Counted from the first letter of the stretch, positions 16,572-25,205 are shown. The stretch: 56,215 nucleotides of DNA from Paraplanobispora siamensis (GCF_016863175.1 NZ_BOOJ01000041.1:1-56215); one strand, 5' to 3'. Notes: generated from the sequence alone by a model not told the origin. A program made the numbers and translations.

Positions 16572-17140
16572 CCGGACCACCGGGCGGCGATCCGCTCCGC
16601 CTGCTCGCTGGCCGAGGGGGCGCCGGGGCGGTTGTCGACCTCGGTGTACGGCACCGCCGGCGGTTCGTCCACCCGGATCGCCCGCAGATACTCCTCGAAC
16701 CGGGCCAGCTTGCCGTGGTCCCTGGCCAGGCCGCGCCGGAGCAGGCGCTCGCGCAGCGTGGGGCCGTCGGAGCGCACCCACAGCAGGTGGACCGGGGCCC
16801 CGCCCAGCTCGCCGACCCAGCGCGCCCACAGGTCGGCGTCGTGGACCTGCGAGGTGAAGGGGCCGTCGAGCATGACCGGGCAGCCGTGGGAGCGGATCTG
16901 CCGGGCGAGGGCCGTCAGGCCGGCGTACTCGTGCACCTTGACGTGCTCGTCGTACCAGGGACCCTCGCGCTCACCGGGCTCGCGGCCGTGGGCGCGCAGG
17001 GTGGCCGCCACGAAGCCGCCGTAGGCGGTGTCCTTGTCCAGCAGCGCGGGCACCGGGCGGAGCCGGGCCAGCAGGGCCGCCGCCACGGTCGACTTGCCCG
17101 CGCCCGGCGGCCCGCTGACGATCCACAGCGGAGCGGTCAC
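16568..17140 (-). CDS. P-loop kinase-like ATP-binding protein
   Basis: A 190-residue protein with a Walker A motif near the N terminus ([11 protein letters not shown]), followed by a [16 protein letters not shown] segment and later [20 protein letters not shown], which acts as a lid-like Arg cluster. This resembles small AAA/adenylate-kinase-like proteins annotated as ATP-binding or chloramphenicol phosphotransferase-like. The GTG at 17140 overlaps the TGA of the patatin gene (GTGA), so the two are translationally coupled. An open frame running further upstream is only a shadow of the patatin gene. Confidence 0.75.
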   Translation of the reverse strand: MTAPLWIVSGPPGAGKSTVAAALLARLRPVPALLDKDTAYGGFVAATLRAHGREPGEREGPWYDEHVKVHEYAGLTALARQIRSHGCPVMLDGPFTSQVHDADLWARWVGELGGAPVHLLWVRSDGPTLRERLLRRGLARDHGKLARFEEYLRAIRVDEPPAVPYTEVDNRPGAPSASEQAERIAARWSG

Positions 17141-17958
17141 GACCAGGCTTTGCGCACGGTCTCGACGACGGCGGGAGCCTGGGCCAGACCGGCGTCGAAG
17201 GCCGGGCGCCAGAGCGCCGGGTCCAGGACGTTGACGCCGAAGACGGCCATGGCCGCCTCGTCGGGGACCACGTGGGCGAGCACGGCGTCGCCGAGCTTGG
17301 CGATCTCGGCCTTGAAGCGCGCCCGCGGGGCGACGTTGGCCATCGGCTCCAGCACCACGACGGAGGAGGAGCCCTGCGCCAGGTCGGCGTTGGTGGCCGA
17401 GCGGACCCCGCCGTCCATGTAGCGGCGGCCGCCGATCTCCACCGGGACGAAGACGCAGGGGACGGCGCAGCTGGAGGCGACCGCCGAGACCAGGGAGGCC
17501 CCCGAGTCGCGGTCCCAGACCACGAACTCTCCGGTCCCGGTGTCGACCGCGGTGACCAGCAGCCGGCGCTCGGGCCACTCCTTGACCGGCAGGCGATCGC
17601 CGATCGTCTCGATCCTGGCGCCGGTGTCCTTGACCGCCAGGGCCAGCTCGCCCACCCGCCTGCGGGCCTCGCGCGGCTCCAGAGACGGGTCGTACAGGAT
17701 CCCGAAGGCCGCCATGACCGGTTCCATGTCGACGGCCGGGACGGTCGCCGTCGTCTCCGAGGTCGCCTGCGCCGCGACCGCGGTCTCCAGGTCCGCCTCG
17801 GTGGTGACCAGCGCGCCCACCACCGACCCCGCCGAGGTGCCGACCACCAGGTCCGCCGTTCCCAGATCCACGCCCGCGCGCCGGAGGCCGGTGATGATCC
17901 CGGCCTCCCACGCGATTCCGGCGATGCCTCCGCCGCCCAGCACCAGTGCTCTCGTCAT
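17137..17958 (-). CDS. Patatin-like phospholipase
   Basis: A 273-residue cytoplasmic lipolytic enzyme. The oxyanion motif [13 protein letters not shown] is at residues 8-20, the nucleophile Ser42 lies in GTSAGS and the catalytic Asp is in YMDGGVRS. It would cleave acyl ester bonds of phospholipids or lipids by a Ser-Asp dyad. The downstream P-loop gene overlaps by four bases, suggesting an operon. The interval upstream (17959-18086) holds the tandem repeats described at 18031. Confidence 0.9.
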   Translation of the reverse strand: MTRALVLGGGGIAGIAWEAGIITGLRRAGVDLGTADLVVGTSAGSVVGALVTTEADLETAVAAQATSETTATVPAVDMEPVMAAFGILYDPSLEPREARRRVGELALAVKDTGARIETIGDRLPVKEWPERRLLVTAVDTGTGEFVVWDRDSGASLVSAVASSCAVPCVFVPVEIGGRRYMDGGVRSATNADLAQGSSSVVVLEPMANVAPRARFKAEIAKLGDAVLAHVVPDEAAMAVFGVNVLDPALWRPAFDAGLAQAPAVVETVRKAWS

Positions 17959-18030
17959 GGCCCCATTCTTACCGGATCATCCCGTTCATCACTGAGCGGC
18001 CTGCGGATCGGGATCGCACGTCGTGCCGTG

Positions 18031-18093
18031 GTCAGACGCCGTGCCCCGGTCAGACGCCGTGCCCCGGTCAGGCGCCGCGCCGTGGGTCAGACG
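18031..18093. repeat. 18-bp tandem repeat ending on the PPOX stop codon
   Basis: Two identical copies of GTCAGACGCCGTGCCCCG (18031-18048 and 18049-18066), a diverged third (18067-18084) and a partial GTCAGACG (18086-18093) that contains the PPOX stop codon. The array appears to have grown from the 3' end of that gene. Confidence 0.85.
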
Positions 18094-18509
18094 TCACGGC
18101 CCACCATGCCGGACTGCGCGGGGTCGACGCCCCAGGAGATGATCCGCCGGGGACGGATGCGGATGATCTCGCGGCTCATGTACGGCGAGGGCGGCTCGTG
18201 GTCCTCGATCGCCTCGGCCGTGCCCCGGATCTCCACGCCCCTGACCCGCCACGGGTCGGTCGAGGCGATGTCGTCCACCACGAACGCGACCCGGCCGTTG
18301 GCCCGGACGTTGCGGAACTTCCTGGTGGCCCCCATGGCGCGGCCGTAGATGTCGATCGTCCCCGTCCCGGGGTTGTAGTGGAAGCCGGTGGGGCTGTTCT
18401 GGAGGGTGCCGTCGGGCGCCACGGTGGCGAGACGGCCCAGGCGCTGCCCGGCGAGATAGTCGAGCTCCGCCTGGCTGAAGATCTGTGTGGAGGTGTCTGA
18501 GGTCGTCAT
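18087..18509 (-). CDS. PPOX-class (F420-dependent type) oxidoreductase
   Basis: A 140-residue split-barrel protein of the pyridoxamine-phosphate-oxidase-like superfamily: LDYLAGQRLGRLATVAPDGT, then NSPTGFHYNPGTGTIDIYGR, KFRNVRANGRVAFVVDD and the C-terminal SPYMSREIIRIRPRRIISWG. Relatives bind FMN or F420 and reduce varied substrates. ATG at 18509 is chosen; the codons upstream cross the promoter. A SoxR box lies between the -35 (TTGACC, 18541-18546) and -10 (CAACCT, 18516-18521), 19 bases apart, with the ATG six bases after the -10. Redox-stress control by the divergent SoxR is therefore likely. Confidence 0.85.
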   Translation of the reverse strand: MTTSDTSTQIFSQAELDYLAGQRLGRLATVAPDGTLQNSPTGFHYNPGTGTIDIYGRAMGATRKFRNVRANGRVAFVVDDIASTDPWRVRGVEIRGTAEAIEDHEPPSPYMSREIIRIRPRRIISWGVDPAQSGMVGRDV

Positions 18510-18523
18510 GACGCCAGGTTGCA

Positions 18524-18543
18524 ACCTCAAGCGAAGTTGAGGT
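18524..18543. promoter_or_regulatory. SoxR box
   Basis: A palindrome with arms ACCTCAA and TTGAGGT around GCGAAG. It matches the SoxR/MerR operator CCTCAAG-N-CTTGAGG type closely and lies in a 19-base spacer, as MerR-family activators need. It sits between divergent soxR and PPOX genes. Confidence 0.85.
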
Positions 18544-18559
18544 CAACATAGGATGGGGC

Positions 18560-19096
18560 GTGTCCCAGAATTCGGAGCTCACCGTCGGCCAGGTGGCCGC
18601 CCGCAGCGGGGTCGCCGTCTCCGCCCTGCACTTCTACGAGGCCAAGGGGCTGATCCGCAGCCGCCGTACGGCCGGCAACCAGCGTCGCTACGCCCGTGAC
18701 ACGCTGCGCAGGATCGCCTTCATCCGGGTCTCCCAGCGGGTCGGCATCCCGCTGAAGGTGATCCAGGACGCCCTGTCCGCGCTGCCGGACGAGCGCACCC
18801 CGAACCGGGAGGACTGGGCCCGGCTCTCGGAGATGTGGCGCTCGGAGCTGGACGACCGGATCAAGCAGCTCCAGCGGCTGCGCGACGGCCTGACCGACTG
18901 CATCGGCTGCGGCTGCCTGTCCCTGGACCGGTGCGCGCTGGCCAACCCCGGCGACGTGCAGGCGGCCAGAGGACCGGGCTCGCGGCTGATGGTCGCCTCG
19001 CGCCCCGCCCCGCGCGCCGTGGACTGCGTCCCCTGCGGGGATCCCGGCGCGGGGGCCCCGGACGCCCTGGACCCCTCGGAGGCCGCGAGCGCCTGA
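18560..19096 (+). CDS. soxR: Redox-sensitive transcriptional activator SoxR
   Basis: A 178-residue MerR-family regulator. The N-terminal winged helix (LTVGQVAARSGVAVSALHFY) precedes a dimerisation helix, and the [2Fe-2S] ligands are Cys114, 117, 119 and 125 in CIGCGCLSLDRC, the exact C-x2-C-x-C-x5-C spacing of SoxR. In actinomycetes SoxR responds to redox-cycling compounds. A ~45-residue C-terminal tail rich in Pro/Ala extends past the usual end. The GTG at 18560 follows a possible -10 (TAGGAT) by five bases. The divergent PPOX gene is the obvious target. Confidence 0.95.
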   Translation: MSQNSELTVGQVAARSGVAVSALHFYEAKGLIRSRRTAGNQRRYARDTLRRIAFIRVSQRVGIPLKVIQDALSALPDERTPNREDWARLSEMWRSELDDRIKQLQRLRDGLTDCIGCGCLSLDRCALANPGDVQAARGPGSRLMVASRPAPRAVDCVPCGDPGAGAPDALDPSEAASA

Positions 19097-19111
19097 ACCG
19101 CGGGCGCGCGT

Positions 19112-20008
19112 TCAGATCCCGTGCGCGCGGAGCCAGGCGCGGTTGGCGCGCTGGTCGTCGAGGATGCGGTCGAGGTCGCGGCCGACGGCCGGGGCGTCCT
19201 GCTCCACGACCAGCCAGCCCTCGTAGCCGGCCAGTTCCCGCAGGACGCCGGCCAGGTCGACCTCCCCGGCGCCGAGGGCGGTGAACGCCCCGGCGGCCAC
19301 GGCCGCCGACAGGTCGCCGCCCGCGGCCGTGACCCGGTCGCGGATCTGCCTGCTGGCGTCCTTCAGATGGAGCTGCCTGACCCGCCCGCCCCACTCCCGC
19401 GCGGCGGCCACCGGGTCGCCGCCCGCCAGCCAGAGGTGGCCGGTGTCCAGGCAGAGTGAGACGTCGGTGAGGTCGAGCAACCGCTCGATCTCCTGCGGGG
19501 TCTCCACGAGGGTGCCCAGGTGATAGTGGAAGACGGGTTCGAGGCCGCGCTCGCGGCAGCGGTCCGCCGCCCGCTGGATCCGCGCCGCGAAGGCGGGCCA
19601 CCGCTCCGACGGCAGCCCGGGGGCGGCGCCGGAGGCGAAGCGCGGGGGATGGGCCGGGCAGGCCAGGGTGGGCCGGGGCGCGAAGCGCTCATCGGCCCCC
19701 GCCGCCTCCATCGCCTCCGCTGCCGCCGAGAACACCGCCAGCGCCGCGTCCAGGCCGGAGAGATCGGCGGTGAAGGCGGCCTCGTCGTCATAGCGCAGGT
19801 CGACCCAGCCCCCGGCCAGGCCCATCCCGGTCGCGGCCAGCCGTTCCCCGAGCTCCGTCCCGAGGCCCAGATAGCCGATCGGGCCGGAGTCGACGCCGTC
19901 GTAACCGGCCTCGGCCAGCGCGCGCAGCAGCGCGCCGGGGCCGGGCAGGGCGCCCTCGGCCTGGTAGATCCCGAAGTTGACGGGGGCGTTCGCGACCCGG
20001 ATCGCCAT
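19112..20008 (-). CDS. Sugar phosphate isomerase/epimerase-like TIM barrel
   Basis: A 298-residue protein of the xylose-isomerase-like superfamily. It opens with VANAPVNFGIYQAE and GYDGVDSGPIGYLG, has EPVFHYHLGTLVETPQEIERLL and the metal-ligand segment LCLDTGHLWLAGGDP, and later HLKDASRQ. These features are like IolE-type inosose dehydratases and sugar epimerases. Translation starts four bases after the stop of the phosphotriesterase homologue at 20012-20917, with GGAG just before the ATG, so the two form an operon. Sugar or polyol catabolism is likely; the substrate is unknown. Confidence 0.8.
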   Translation of the reverse strand: MAIRVANAPVNFGIYQAEGALPGPGALLRALAEAGYDGVDSGPIGYLGLGTELGERLAATGMGLAGGWVDLRYDDEAAFTADLSGLDAALAVFSAAAEAMEAAGADERFAPRPTLACPAHPPRFASGAAPGLPSERWPAFAARIQRAADRCRERGLEPVFHYHLGTLVETPQEIERLLDLTDVSLCLDTGHLWLAGGDPVAAAREWGGRVRQLHLKDASRQIRDRVTAAGGDLSAAVAAGAFTALGAGEVDLAGVLRELAGYEGWLVVEQDAPAVGRDLDRILDDQRANRAWLRAHGI

Positions 20009-20011
20009 GGC

Positions 20012-20917
20012 TCACTCCATGCCGGTCATCCAGCGGAGAGGGTTGTCGTGGGTGATGAGGCGGATGGTCTCCTCGGGGACCCCGGCCTCGCGCAGCCGGG
20101 GCAGGAAGGTGCGGAACAGGTGGCCGTAGCCGGGGCCACCGTACCTCTCGATCTCCGCGACCCGCGAGAGGCCGCTGCCGAGCAGCAGCCGATGGGCGTG
20201 GCCGGCCGCGATGAGGTCCAGCGCGTCCCGCAGCCGGTCGGCGCCCACGGAGGTGAGGCGGACGTAGCCGCCCGCCTCGGCGATCTTGTGGGGGACCGCG
20301 GAGTCGGTCCCGGCGTCGCCGACGCTGACCCGGTGGGCGGGCAGGCCCTCGGCGAGCAGGAGCTCCATCAGGGCCAGGCCGCCCCGGCGGTGGACGGCGA
20401 CGGGCAGGCCCGAGGCGAGCGAGGCCCGGGCCGCGGCGGCCGCGCAGCGCTCCTCCACCGGCGTCGGCTCCCCGCTCCAGGCGCCGATCTGCCCGATCAG
20501 ACCGGGCTTGGCGCTGGTGCCGTCCAGGCCCTGGCCGATCTCGCCCATCAGGTGGCGGGTGAGCTCGTCGACGTCGGCCTCGGCCGTCCAGGAGGGCAGG
20601 AACGGACCGGCGAAGAAGCCCGTCGCGGCGACCACGGCCACCCGGCTCGCGGAGGTGATCCTGGCCAGGGCCGAGACGTCGCGGCCCGCGCCGACGCAGG
20701 CGGCGTCGACGACCAGGCCGAGGTCGTCGGACCGGCGCAGCCCCTGCAGCTCCGCGATGACCGACTGCTCCTCGTCCAGCCAGCGGTGCGGGTCGGAGTC
20801 GACGCCGACCCCCCATCGCGTGTCGGTGCGCAGGTGTTCGCCGGGGAGGACGGCTCCGGTGATCTCGGCGGGGGAGAGGGCGCCGGTGAGGGTGCGAATG
20901 ACAGGAAGCTCGGGCAT
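20012..20917 (-). CDS. Phosphotriesterase-family protein lacking most metal ligands
   Basis: A 301-residue TIM-barrel protein alignable with the phosphotriesterase family. The N-terminal H-x-H is G26-E-H28, the bridging Lys/Glu position is Gln143 (LIGQIG), His176 is kept (AVHRRG), the GH-x-x-D His is Asp201 (VGDAG), and the final Asp is Gly249 (LGSGLS). Four of six metal ligands are thus replaced, whereas the homologue at 51095-52084 keeps all. It may be a pseudoenzyme or use a different chemistry. ATG 20917 lies six bases after TAATGT, suggesting a leaderless mRNA. It is cotranscribed with the isomerase-like gene. Confidence 0.75.
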   Translation of the reverse strand: MPELPVIRTLTGALSPAEITGAVLPGEHLRTDTRWGVGVDSDPHRWLDEEQSVIAELQGLRRSDDLGLVVDAACVGAGRDVSALARITSASRVAVVAATGFFAGPFLPSWTAEADVDELTRHLMGEIGQGLDGTSAKPGLIGQIGAWSGEPTPVEERCAAAAARASLASGLPVAVHRRGGLALMELLLAEGLPAHRVSVGDAGTDSAVPHKIAEAGGYVRLTSVGADRLRDALDLIAAGHAHRLLLGSGLSRVAEIERYGGPGYGHLFRTFLPRLREAGVPEETIRLITHDNPLRWMTGME

Positions 20918-20923
20918 AAACGG

Positions 20924-20951
20924 ACATTAACTGATTTTTTGGGCAAAAATC
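20924..20951 (-). promoter_or_regulatory. Promoter and inverted repeat upstream of the phosphotriesterase homologue
   Basis: TAATGT (20924-20929, minus) is a -10 six bases before the ATG. Immediately upstream is a perfect inverted repeat, GATTTTT-TGGGC-AAAAATC (20933-20951), a striking AT-rich operator candidate. Confidence 0.5.
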
Positions 20952-21049
20952 CCTCGGTTCCCAGGGTTTTACCTTCGGACCGCCGAGCGGCCCCTTTTGC
21001 GCGCCGGATGAAAGTTACATGCCCGCACCCGCACTTGCTCGGCCTTTGT

Positions 21050-21068
21050 TAGTTTATTGATCAAACTA
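21050..21068. promoter_or_regulatory. ROK/XylR-like inverted repeat upstream of the xyloglucanase
   Basis: TAGTTT-ATTGATC-AAACTA has perfect 6-base arms; with the preceding T it reads TTAGTTT...AAACTAT. XylR-type ROK operators have TTAGTTT/AAACTAA half-sites, so the ROK regulator at 7565-8752 is a candidate binder. This is inference. Confidence 0.45.
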
Positions 21069-21108
21069 TTGACGCTGAGGACAACGGCATGTGACCCTCT
21101 GGGCGCTC

Positions 21109-21120
21109 ATGCACGTGCAT
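21109..21120. promoter_or_regulatory. Palindrome ATGCACGTGCAT (copy 1)
   Basis: A perfect 12-base palindrome 80-91 bases before the xyloglucanase start. The same 12 bases occur at 43991-44002, in the control region of the ATPase/XRE genes. Confidence 0.45.
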
Positions 21121-21199
21121 CACGGGCGGTCGAGGTCAGGTTTCCGCTCCCTGGTCGTGCATGGCGGTTTGTCTGTTGCTTTGCGAAGGGAAGCCGTAC

Positions 21200-24145
21200 A
21201 TGCGTAGAAGGCTGTTCAGCCTGCTCGCCGCCGGAACGGTGGCGTGCGCCGCGGCGGGCACGGGCCTCACGGCCCAGGCCGCGGCGGCGGCCGGGAACAC
21301 CGCCGGATCCGTCACCGCGTCCGCGGCCGCCGAGACGAACGAGTGGAAGAACGTCCGGATCGACGGCGGCGGGTTCGTGCCCGGGATCATCTTCAACCAG
21401 ACCGAGAAGAACCTCATCTACGCCCGCACCGACATCGGCGGCGCCTACCGGTGGAACCAGGCGGACAGGAGCTGGATCCCGCTGCTCGACTGGGTGGGCT
21501 GGGACAAGTGGGGTTACAACGGCGTGGTCAGCCTGGCCACCGACCCGGTGGAGACCGACCGGGTCTACGTCGCCGCCGGGATGTACACCAACGACTGGGA
21601 CCCCAGCAAGGGCGCGATCCTGCGCTCGGCCGACCGGGGGAAGACCTGGCAGGCCACCGAGCTGCCGTTCAAGCTCGGCGGCAACATGCCCGGCCGGGGG
21701 ATGGGCGAGCGCCTGGCCGTCGACCCCAACGACAACAAGGTCCTCTACCTCGGTGCGCCCGACGGCAACGGCCTGTGGCGCAGCACCGACAAGGGCGTGA
21801 CCTGGGCCAAGGTCACGAGCTTCCCCAACCCGGGCAACTACGCCCAGGACCCGAACGACCCCAACGGCTACCTCAGCCACCGGCCCGGCGTGGTCTGGGT
21901 GACCTTCGACCCGGCCTCGGCGACCGCGGGGCAGACGACGAAGAAGATCTACGTCGGTGTGGCCGACAAGGAGAACACGGTCTACAGCTCCGCCGACGGC
22001 GGCGCCACCTGGTCCCGGGTCCCCGGCCAGCCGACCGGGTACATCGCCCACAAGGGCGTGCTCGACCACAAGAGCGGCACCCTCTACATCGCCACCAGCG
22101 ACACCGGCGGGCCGTACGACGGGGCCAAGGGCGACGTGTGGAAGCTGAACACCGCCACCGGCGCGTGGACGCAGATCAGCCCGATCCCGTCGAGCTCGGC
22201 CGACGACTACTTCGGCTACAGCGGCCTGACGATCGACCGGCAGAACCCGAACACGATCATGGTCGCCACCCAGATCTCCTGGTGGCCGGACGCGGTCTTC
22301 TTCCGCTCCACCGACGCCGGCGCCACCTGGACGCGGATCTGGGACTGGGGCTCCTATCCCAACCGGACCAAGCGCTACACGATGGACATCTCCTCCGCAC
22401 CGTGGCTGACCTTCGGGGCGAACCCGCAGCTGCCGGAGGAGTCGCCCAAGCTCGGCTGGATGAACGAGTCGCTGGAGATCGACCCGTTCGACTCCAACCG
22501 GATGATGTACGGCACCGGCGCGACGATCTACGGGACCGAGGAACTGAAGAAGTGGGACACCGGCGGCACCTTCACCATCAAGCCGATGGTCAAGGGCCTG
22601 GAGGAGACCGCCGTCCTCGACCTGATCAGCCCGCCGAGCGGCGCGCCGCTGGTCAGCGCCCTGGGTGACATCGGCGGCTTCCGCCACACCGACCTGGCCA
22701 AGGTCCCGCCGATGATGTTCACCTCCCCGGTCTTCACCTCCTCCACCAGCCTCGACTACGCCGAGACCAACCCCTCGGTGATGGTCCGCGCGGGCAACTT
22801 CACCGACGCCGACCGGCCCAATGACAGCCACGTCGCCTTCTCCACCGACGGCGGCGCGAACTGGTTCCAGGGCAGCGAGCCCGGCGGGATCAACGAGGGC
22901 GGCACCGTCGCGGCGGCGGCCGACGGCTCCCGGTTCGTCTGGGCGCCCAAGGGCGTGGCCGTGCACCACTCGGTCGGCTTCGGCAACAGCTGGACCGCCT
23001 CCACCGGCATCCCGACCGGCGCCGTGGTCGAGTCCGACCGGGTGAACGCCAGGAAGTTCTACGGCTTCAGCGCCGGGAGGTTCTACGCCAGCGCCGACGG
23101 CGGCGCCACCTTCACCGCCACCGCGACCACCGGCCTGCCCGCCCAGGGCAACGTCAAGTTCAAGGCCGTGCCCGGCCACGAGGGCCACATCTGGCTCGCG
23201 GGCGAGACCGGCCTGTTCCGCTCCACCGACGGCGGCGCGTCCTTCACCAAGCTCTCCGGGATCACCGCCGCGGTGAACGTCGGCTTCGGCAAGGCCGCGC
23301 CGGGCAAGAGCTACCACGCGCTGTACGCGGTCGCCACGATCGGCGGCGTCACCGGCGTGTACCGCTCCGACGACACCGGCGCGACCTGGGTCCGGGTCAA
23401 CGACGACCAGCACCAGTACGGCAACATGGGCGAGGCCCTGACCGGCGACCCGCGCGTCTACGGCCGCGTCTATCTCGGCACCAACGGCCGGGGCATCGTC
23501 TACGCCGACACCGGCGGCGGCACCCCGCCGCCCCCGGACGACACCACCCCGCCGTCCAAGCCGGGCAGGCCCGCCGCCTCGGCGGTCACCTCGACCGGCG
23601 CCACGCTGACCTGGACGGCCTCGACCGACAACGAGAGCGTGGCGGGCTACGACGTCTACCGTGAGGCGGGCGCCACCGACGTGAAGGCCGGTTCCCCCAC
23701 CACCGCCTCGTTCGCCCTGACCGGGCTGTCGGCGGCGACCTCATACACCTACTACGTCGTGGCGCGCGACACGGCGGGCAACACCTCGGCCGCCTCCGAC
23801 CCGGTGACCTTCACCACGGCCCCCGGCTCCGGCGGAGGCGACGGGTGCGCCGCGACCTACAGGATCGCCAACTCCTGGCCCGGCGGCTTCCAGGGCGAGG
23901 TGACGGTGAAGAACACCGGCACCGCGGCCGTCGACGGCTGGACCGTGAAGTGGTCGTTCCCCGACGGCCAGAAGATCACCCAGCTGTGGAGCGGCGTCCA
24001 CACCCAGACCGGCGCGGACGTCACCGTCAAGAACGCGAGCTGGAACGGCTCGCTGAACGCGGGCGCGTCCACCACGTTCGGCTTCGGCGCGAGCTGGACG
24101 GGTGCCAACGGCGTCCCCACCGCCGTCACCTGCGCCGCCGGCTGA
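21200..24145 (+). CDS. Secreted GH74 xyloglucanase with FN3 and CBM2 domains
   Basis: A 981-residue exported glycoside hydrolase. A signal peptide covers about residues 1-30. The two-lobed beta-propeller GH74 catalytic domain spans about 45-780, with catalytic Asp78 in ARTDIGGAYRW and a second Asp near 490 in GDIGGFRH. BNR-like repeats (STDKGVTW, SADGGATWS) are frequent. An FN3 domain (about 785-875: PSKPGRPAASAVTSTGATLT onward) links to a family 2 carbohydrate-binding module (882-981) with paired Cys and conserved Trp. It should cut xyloglucan or beta-1,4-glucan outside the cell while bound to cellulose. ATG 21200 has GAAGGGAA upstream. Two palindromes lie in its promoter. Confidence 0.93.
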   Translation: MRRRLFSLLAAGTVACAAAGTGLTAQAAAAAGNTAGSVTASAAAETNEWKNVRIDGGGFVPGIIFNQTEKNLIYARTDIGGAYRWNQADRSWIPLLDWVGWDKWGYNGVVSLATDPVETDRVYVAAGMYTNDWDPSKGAILRSADRGKTWQATELPFKLGGNMPGRGMGERLAVDPNDNKVLYLGAPDGNGLWRSTDKGVTWAKVTSFPNPGNYAQDPNDPNGYLSHRPGVVWVTFDPASATAGQTTKKIYVGVADKENTVYSSADGGATWSRVPGQPTGYIAHKGVLDHKSGTLYIATSDTGGPYDGAKGDVWKLNTATGAWTQISPIPSSSADDYFGYSGLTIDRQNPNTIMVATQISWWPDAVFFRSTDAGATWTRIWDWGSYPNRTKRYTMDISSAPWLTFGANPQLPEESPKLGWMNESLEIDPFDSNRMMYGTGATIYGTEELKKWDTGGTFTIKPMVKGLEETAVLDLISPPSGAPLVSALGDIGGFRHTDLAKVPPMMFTSPVFTSSTSLDYAETNPSVMVRAGNFTDADRPNDSHVAFSTDGGANWFQGSEPGGINEGGTVAAAADGSRFVWAPKGVAVHHSVGFGNSWTASTGIPTGAVVESDRVNARKFYGFSAGRFYASADGGATFTATATTGLPAQGNVKFKAVPGHEGHIWLAGETGLFRSTDGGASFTKLSGITAAVNVGFGKAAPGKSYHALYAVATIGGVTGVYRSDDTGATWVRVNDDQHQYGNMGEALTGDPRVYGRVYLGTNGRGIVYADTGGGTPPPPDDTTPPSKPGRPAASAVTSTGATLTWTASTDNESVAGYDVYREAGATDVKAGSPTTASFALTGLSAATSYTYYVVARDTAGNTSAASDPVTFTTAPGSGGGDGCAATYRIANSWPGGFQGEVTVKNTGTAAVDGWTVKWSFPDGQKITQLWSGVHTQTGADVTVKNASWNGSLNAGASTTFGFGASWTGANGVPTAVTCAAG

Positions 24146-24165
24146 GGCCCCCGCGGTTCATCCAC

Positions 24166-24201
24166 GGCCCGGCCGTACGGCGCCCACCGTACGGCCGGGC
24201 C
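24166..24201 (+). terminator. Strong hairpin after the xyloglucanase gene
   Basis: A perfect 15-base stem (GGCCCGGCCGTACGG and complement) with a 6-base loop, CGCCCA, starts 20 bases after the stop. Confidence 0.8.
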
Positions 24202-24333
24202 CTCGGCGCTGAAAGGAGGATCTCCCGGGAGCCGACCCATCCGGGAGGGTGAACCGGCGTTCGTCCCGCGGGATGAGCGGGCTTCTCCGGGGCCGACCTA
24301 TCCTGGAACGAAACCGACTGCCCGGGAGCGTTA

Positions 24334-24870
24334 GTGGCGATCTCAGACGGGGTGCGAGGCACCCAGGACGGCGGCCCGTCGCCGACCGGCGATGACGGGC
24401 GTCCCGGCGCGACCGACGACGCCGGGACGCCGCAGGCCGACGACGCCGAGGCGCTGAAGACCGAGGCGGCCGGGCGCTCGCCCATCCGCTCGGGGCTGCA
24501 CGGCCGGCTGGACGCCATCAGGGCCACCCGCACCGGCCGCCTCACCCTGAAGATCGTCATCGGCGCCATCGGCGGCGTGCTGGTCGTCGCGGGCCTGATC
24601 ATGGTGCCCTTCCCCGGCCCCGGTTGGGCGGTGGTCTTCGCCGGACTGGCGGTCCTCGCCCTGGAGTTCCACTGGGCCCACCGGCTGCTCGAGTTCGGCA
24701 AGAAGACCCTCTCGGCCTGGATCACCTGGCTCGGCCGCCAGAACCTGTTCGTCAAGGCCGGCGTCATCCTCGTGGCCGCCGCCACCGCCACGGCGATCGT
24801 CTACTTCGGCGTCAAGCTCAGCTTCGGCCTGGACCTCATCGTCGAGACCCAGAAGCTCCTGCACCTCTGA
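24334..24870 (+). CDS. PGPGW-motif transmembrane protein (TIGR02611 type)
   Basis: A 178-residue membrane protein. A hydrophilic ~65-residue N terminus is followed by TM1 with the hallmark VPFPGPGWAVVFAGLAVLAL (PGPGW), then the EFHWAHRLL loop, and a further TM segment at about 140-162. It matches the small PGPGW/TIGR02611 family of unknown function. The GTG at 24334 is preceded by GGGAGCG. Its last 70 bases are antisense to the gene at 24801-25205. Confidence 0.8.
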   Translation: MAISDGVRGTQDGGPSPTGDDGRPGATDDAGTPQADDAEALKTEAAGRSPIRSGLHGRLDAIRATRTGRLTLKIVIGAIGGVLVVAGLIMVPFPGPGWAVVFAGLAVLALEFHWAHRLLEFGKKTLSAWITWLGRQNLFVKAGVILVAAATATAIVYFGVKLSFGLDLIVETQKLLHL

Positions 24871-25205
24871 GGCCTTCCCTCAGCGTAGGCCAGCGTGCCG
24901 GCTTTCCTGCGGGCGGCCAGGCGCGGCAGGGACGGCGCCACCGCGCGATGGCGCCAGTCCGGCGCTTTGCGCTTCGGGACGGGGCCGGGCACGGCGAGGA
25001 GGATCCAGGTCTCCCGCCTCAGGGCGTAGTCGCACGGCCGGCGCTCCGCCAGCGCCTCGCACAGCACGTCCCTGAGCCGGTCGCCGGAGGCCCCTTCACG
25101 GGGATGCCGCCGCTCGAAGACCTCCCGCACCAAGTCCACCGGCCACTCGTCGGGAAGCAGACGCTGCTCCTCGACCAGCGTGTACGGATCGGCCGCGTCG
25201 TCCAT
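24801..25205 (-). CDS. Small hypothetical protein
   Basis: 134 residues starting MDDAADPYTLVEEQRLLPDE. The first ~90 residues are well behaved (acidic helix, VREVFERRHPREGASGDRLR, LRRETWILLAVPGPVPKR) with normal codon bias. The last ~25 codons are antisense to the PGPGW gene and look less like coding sequence, so the true end may be a readthrough or a recent extension. No family is recognised. Confidence 0.5.
   Translation of the reverse strand: MDDAADPYTLVEEQRLLPDEWPVDLVREVFERRHPREGASGDRLRDVLCEALAERRPCDYALRRETWILLAVPGPVPKRKAPDWRHRAVAPSLPRLAARRKAGTLAYAEGRPQRCRSFWVSTMRSRPKLSLTPK

Noticed and set aside
16568-17911. A 447-codon minus frame ending in the P-loop kinase
   Set aside because: Its N-terminal half is a shadow of the patatin gene; GTG at 17140 gives the proper kinase start.
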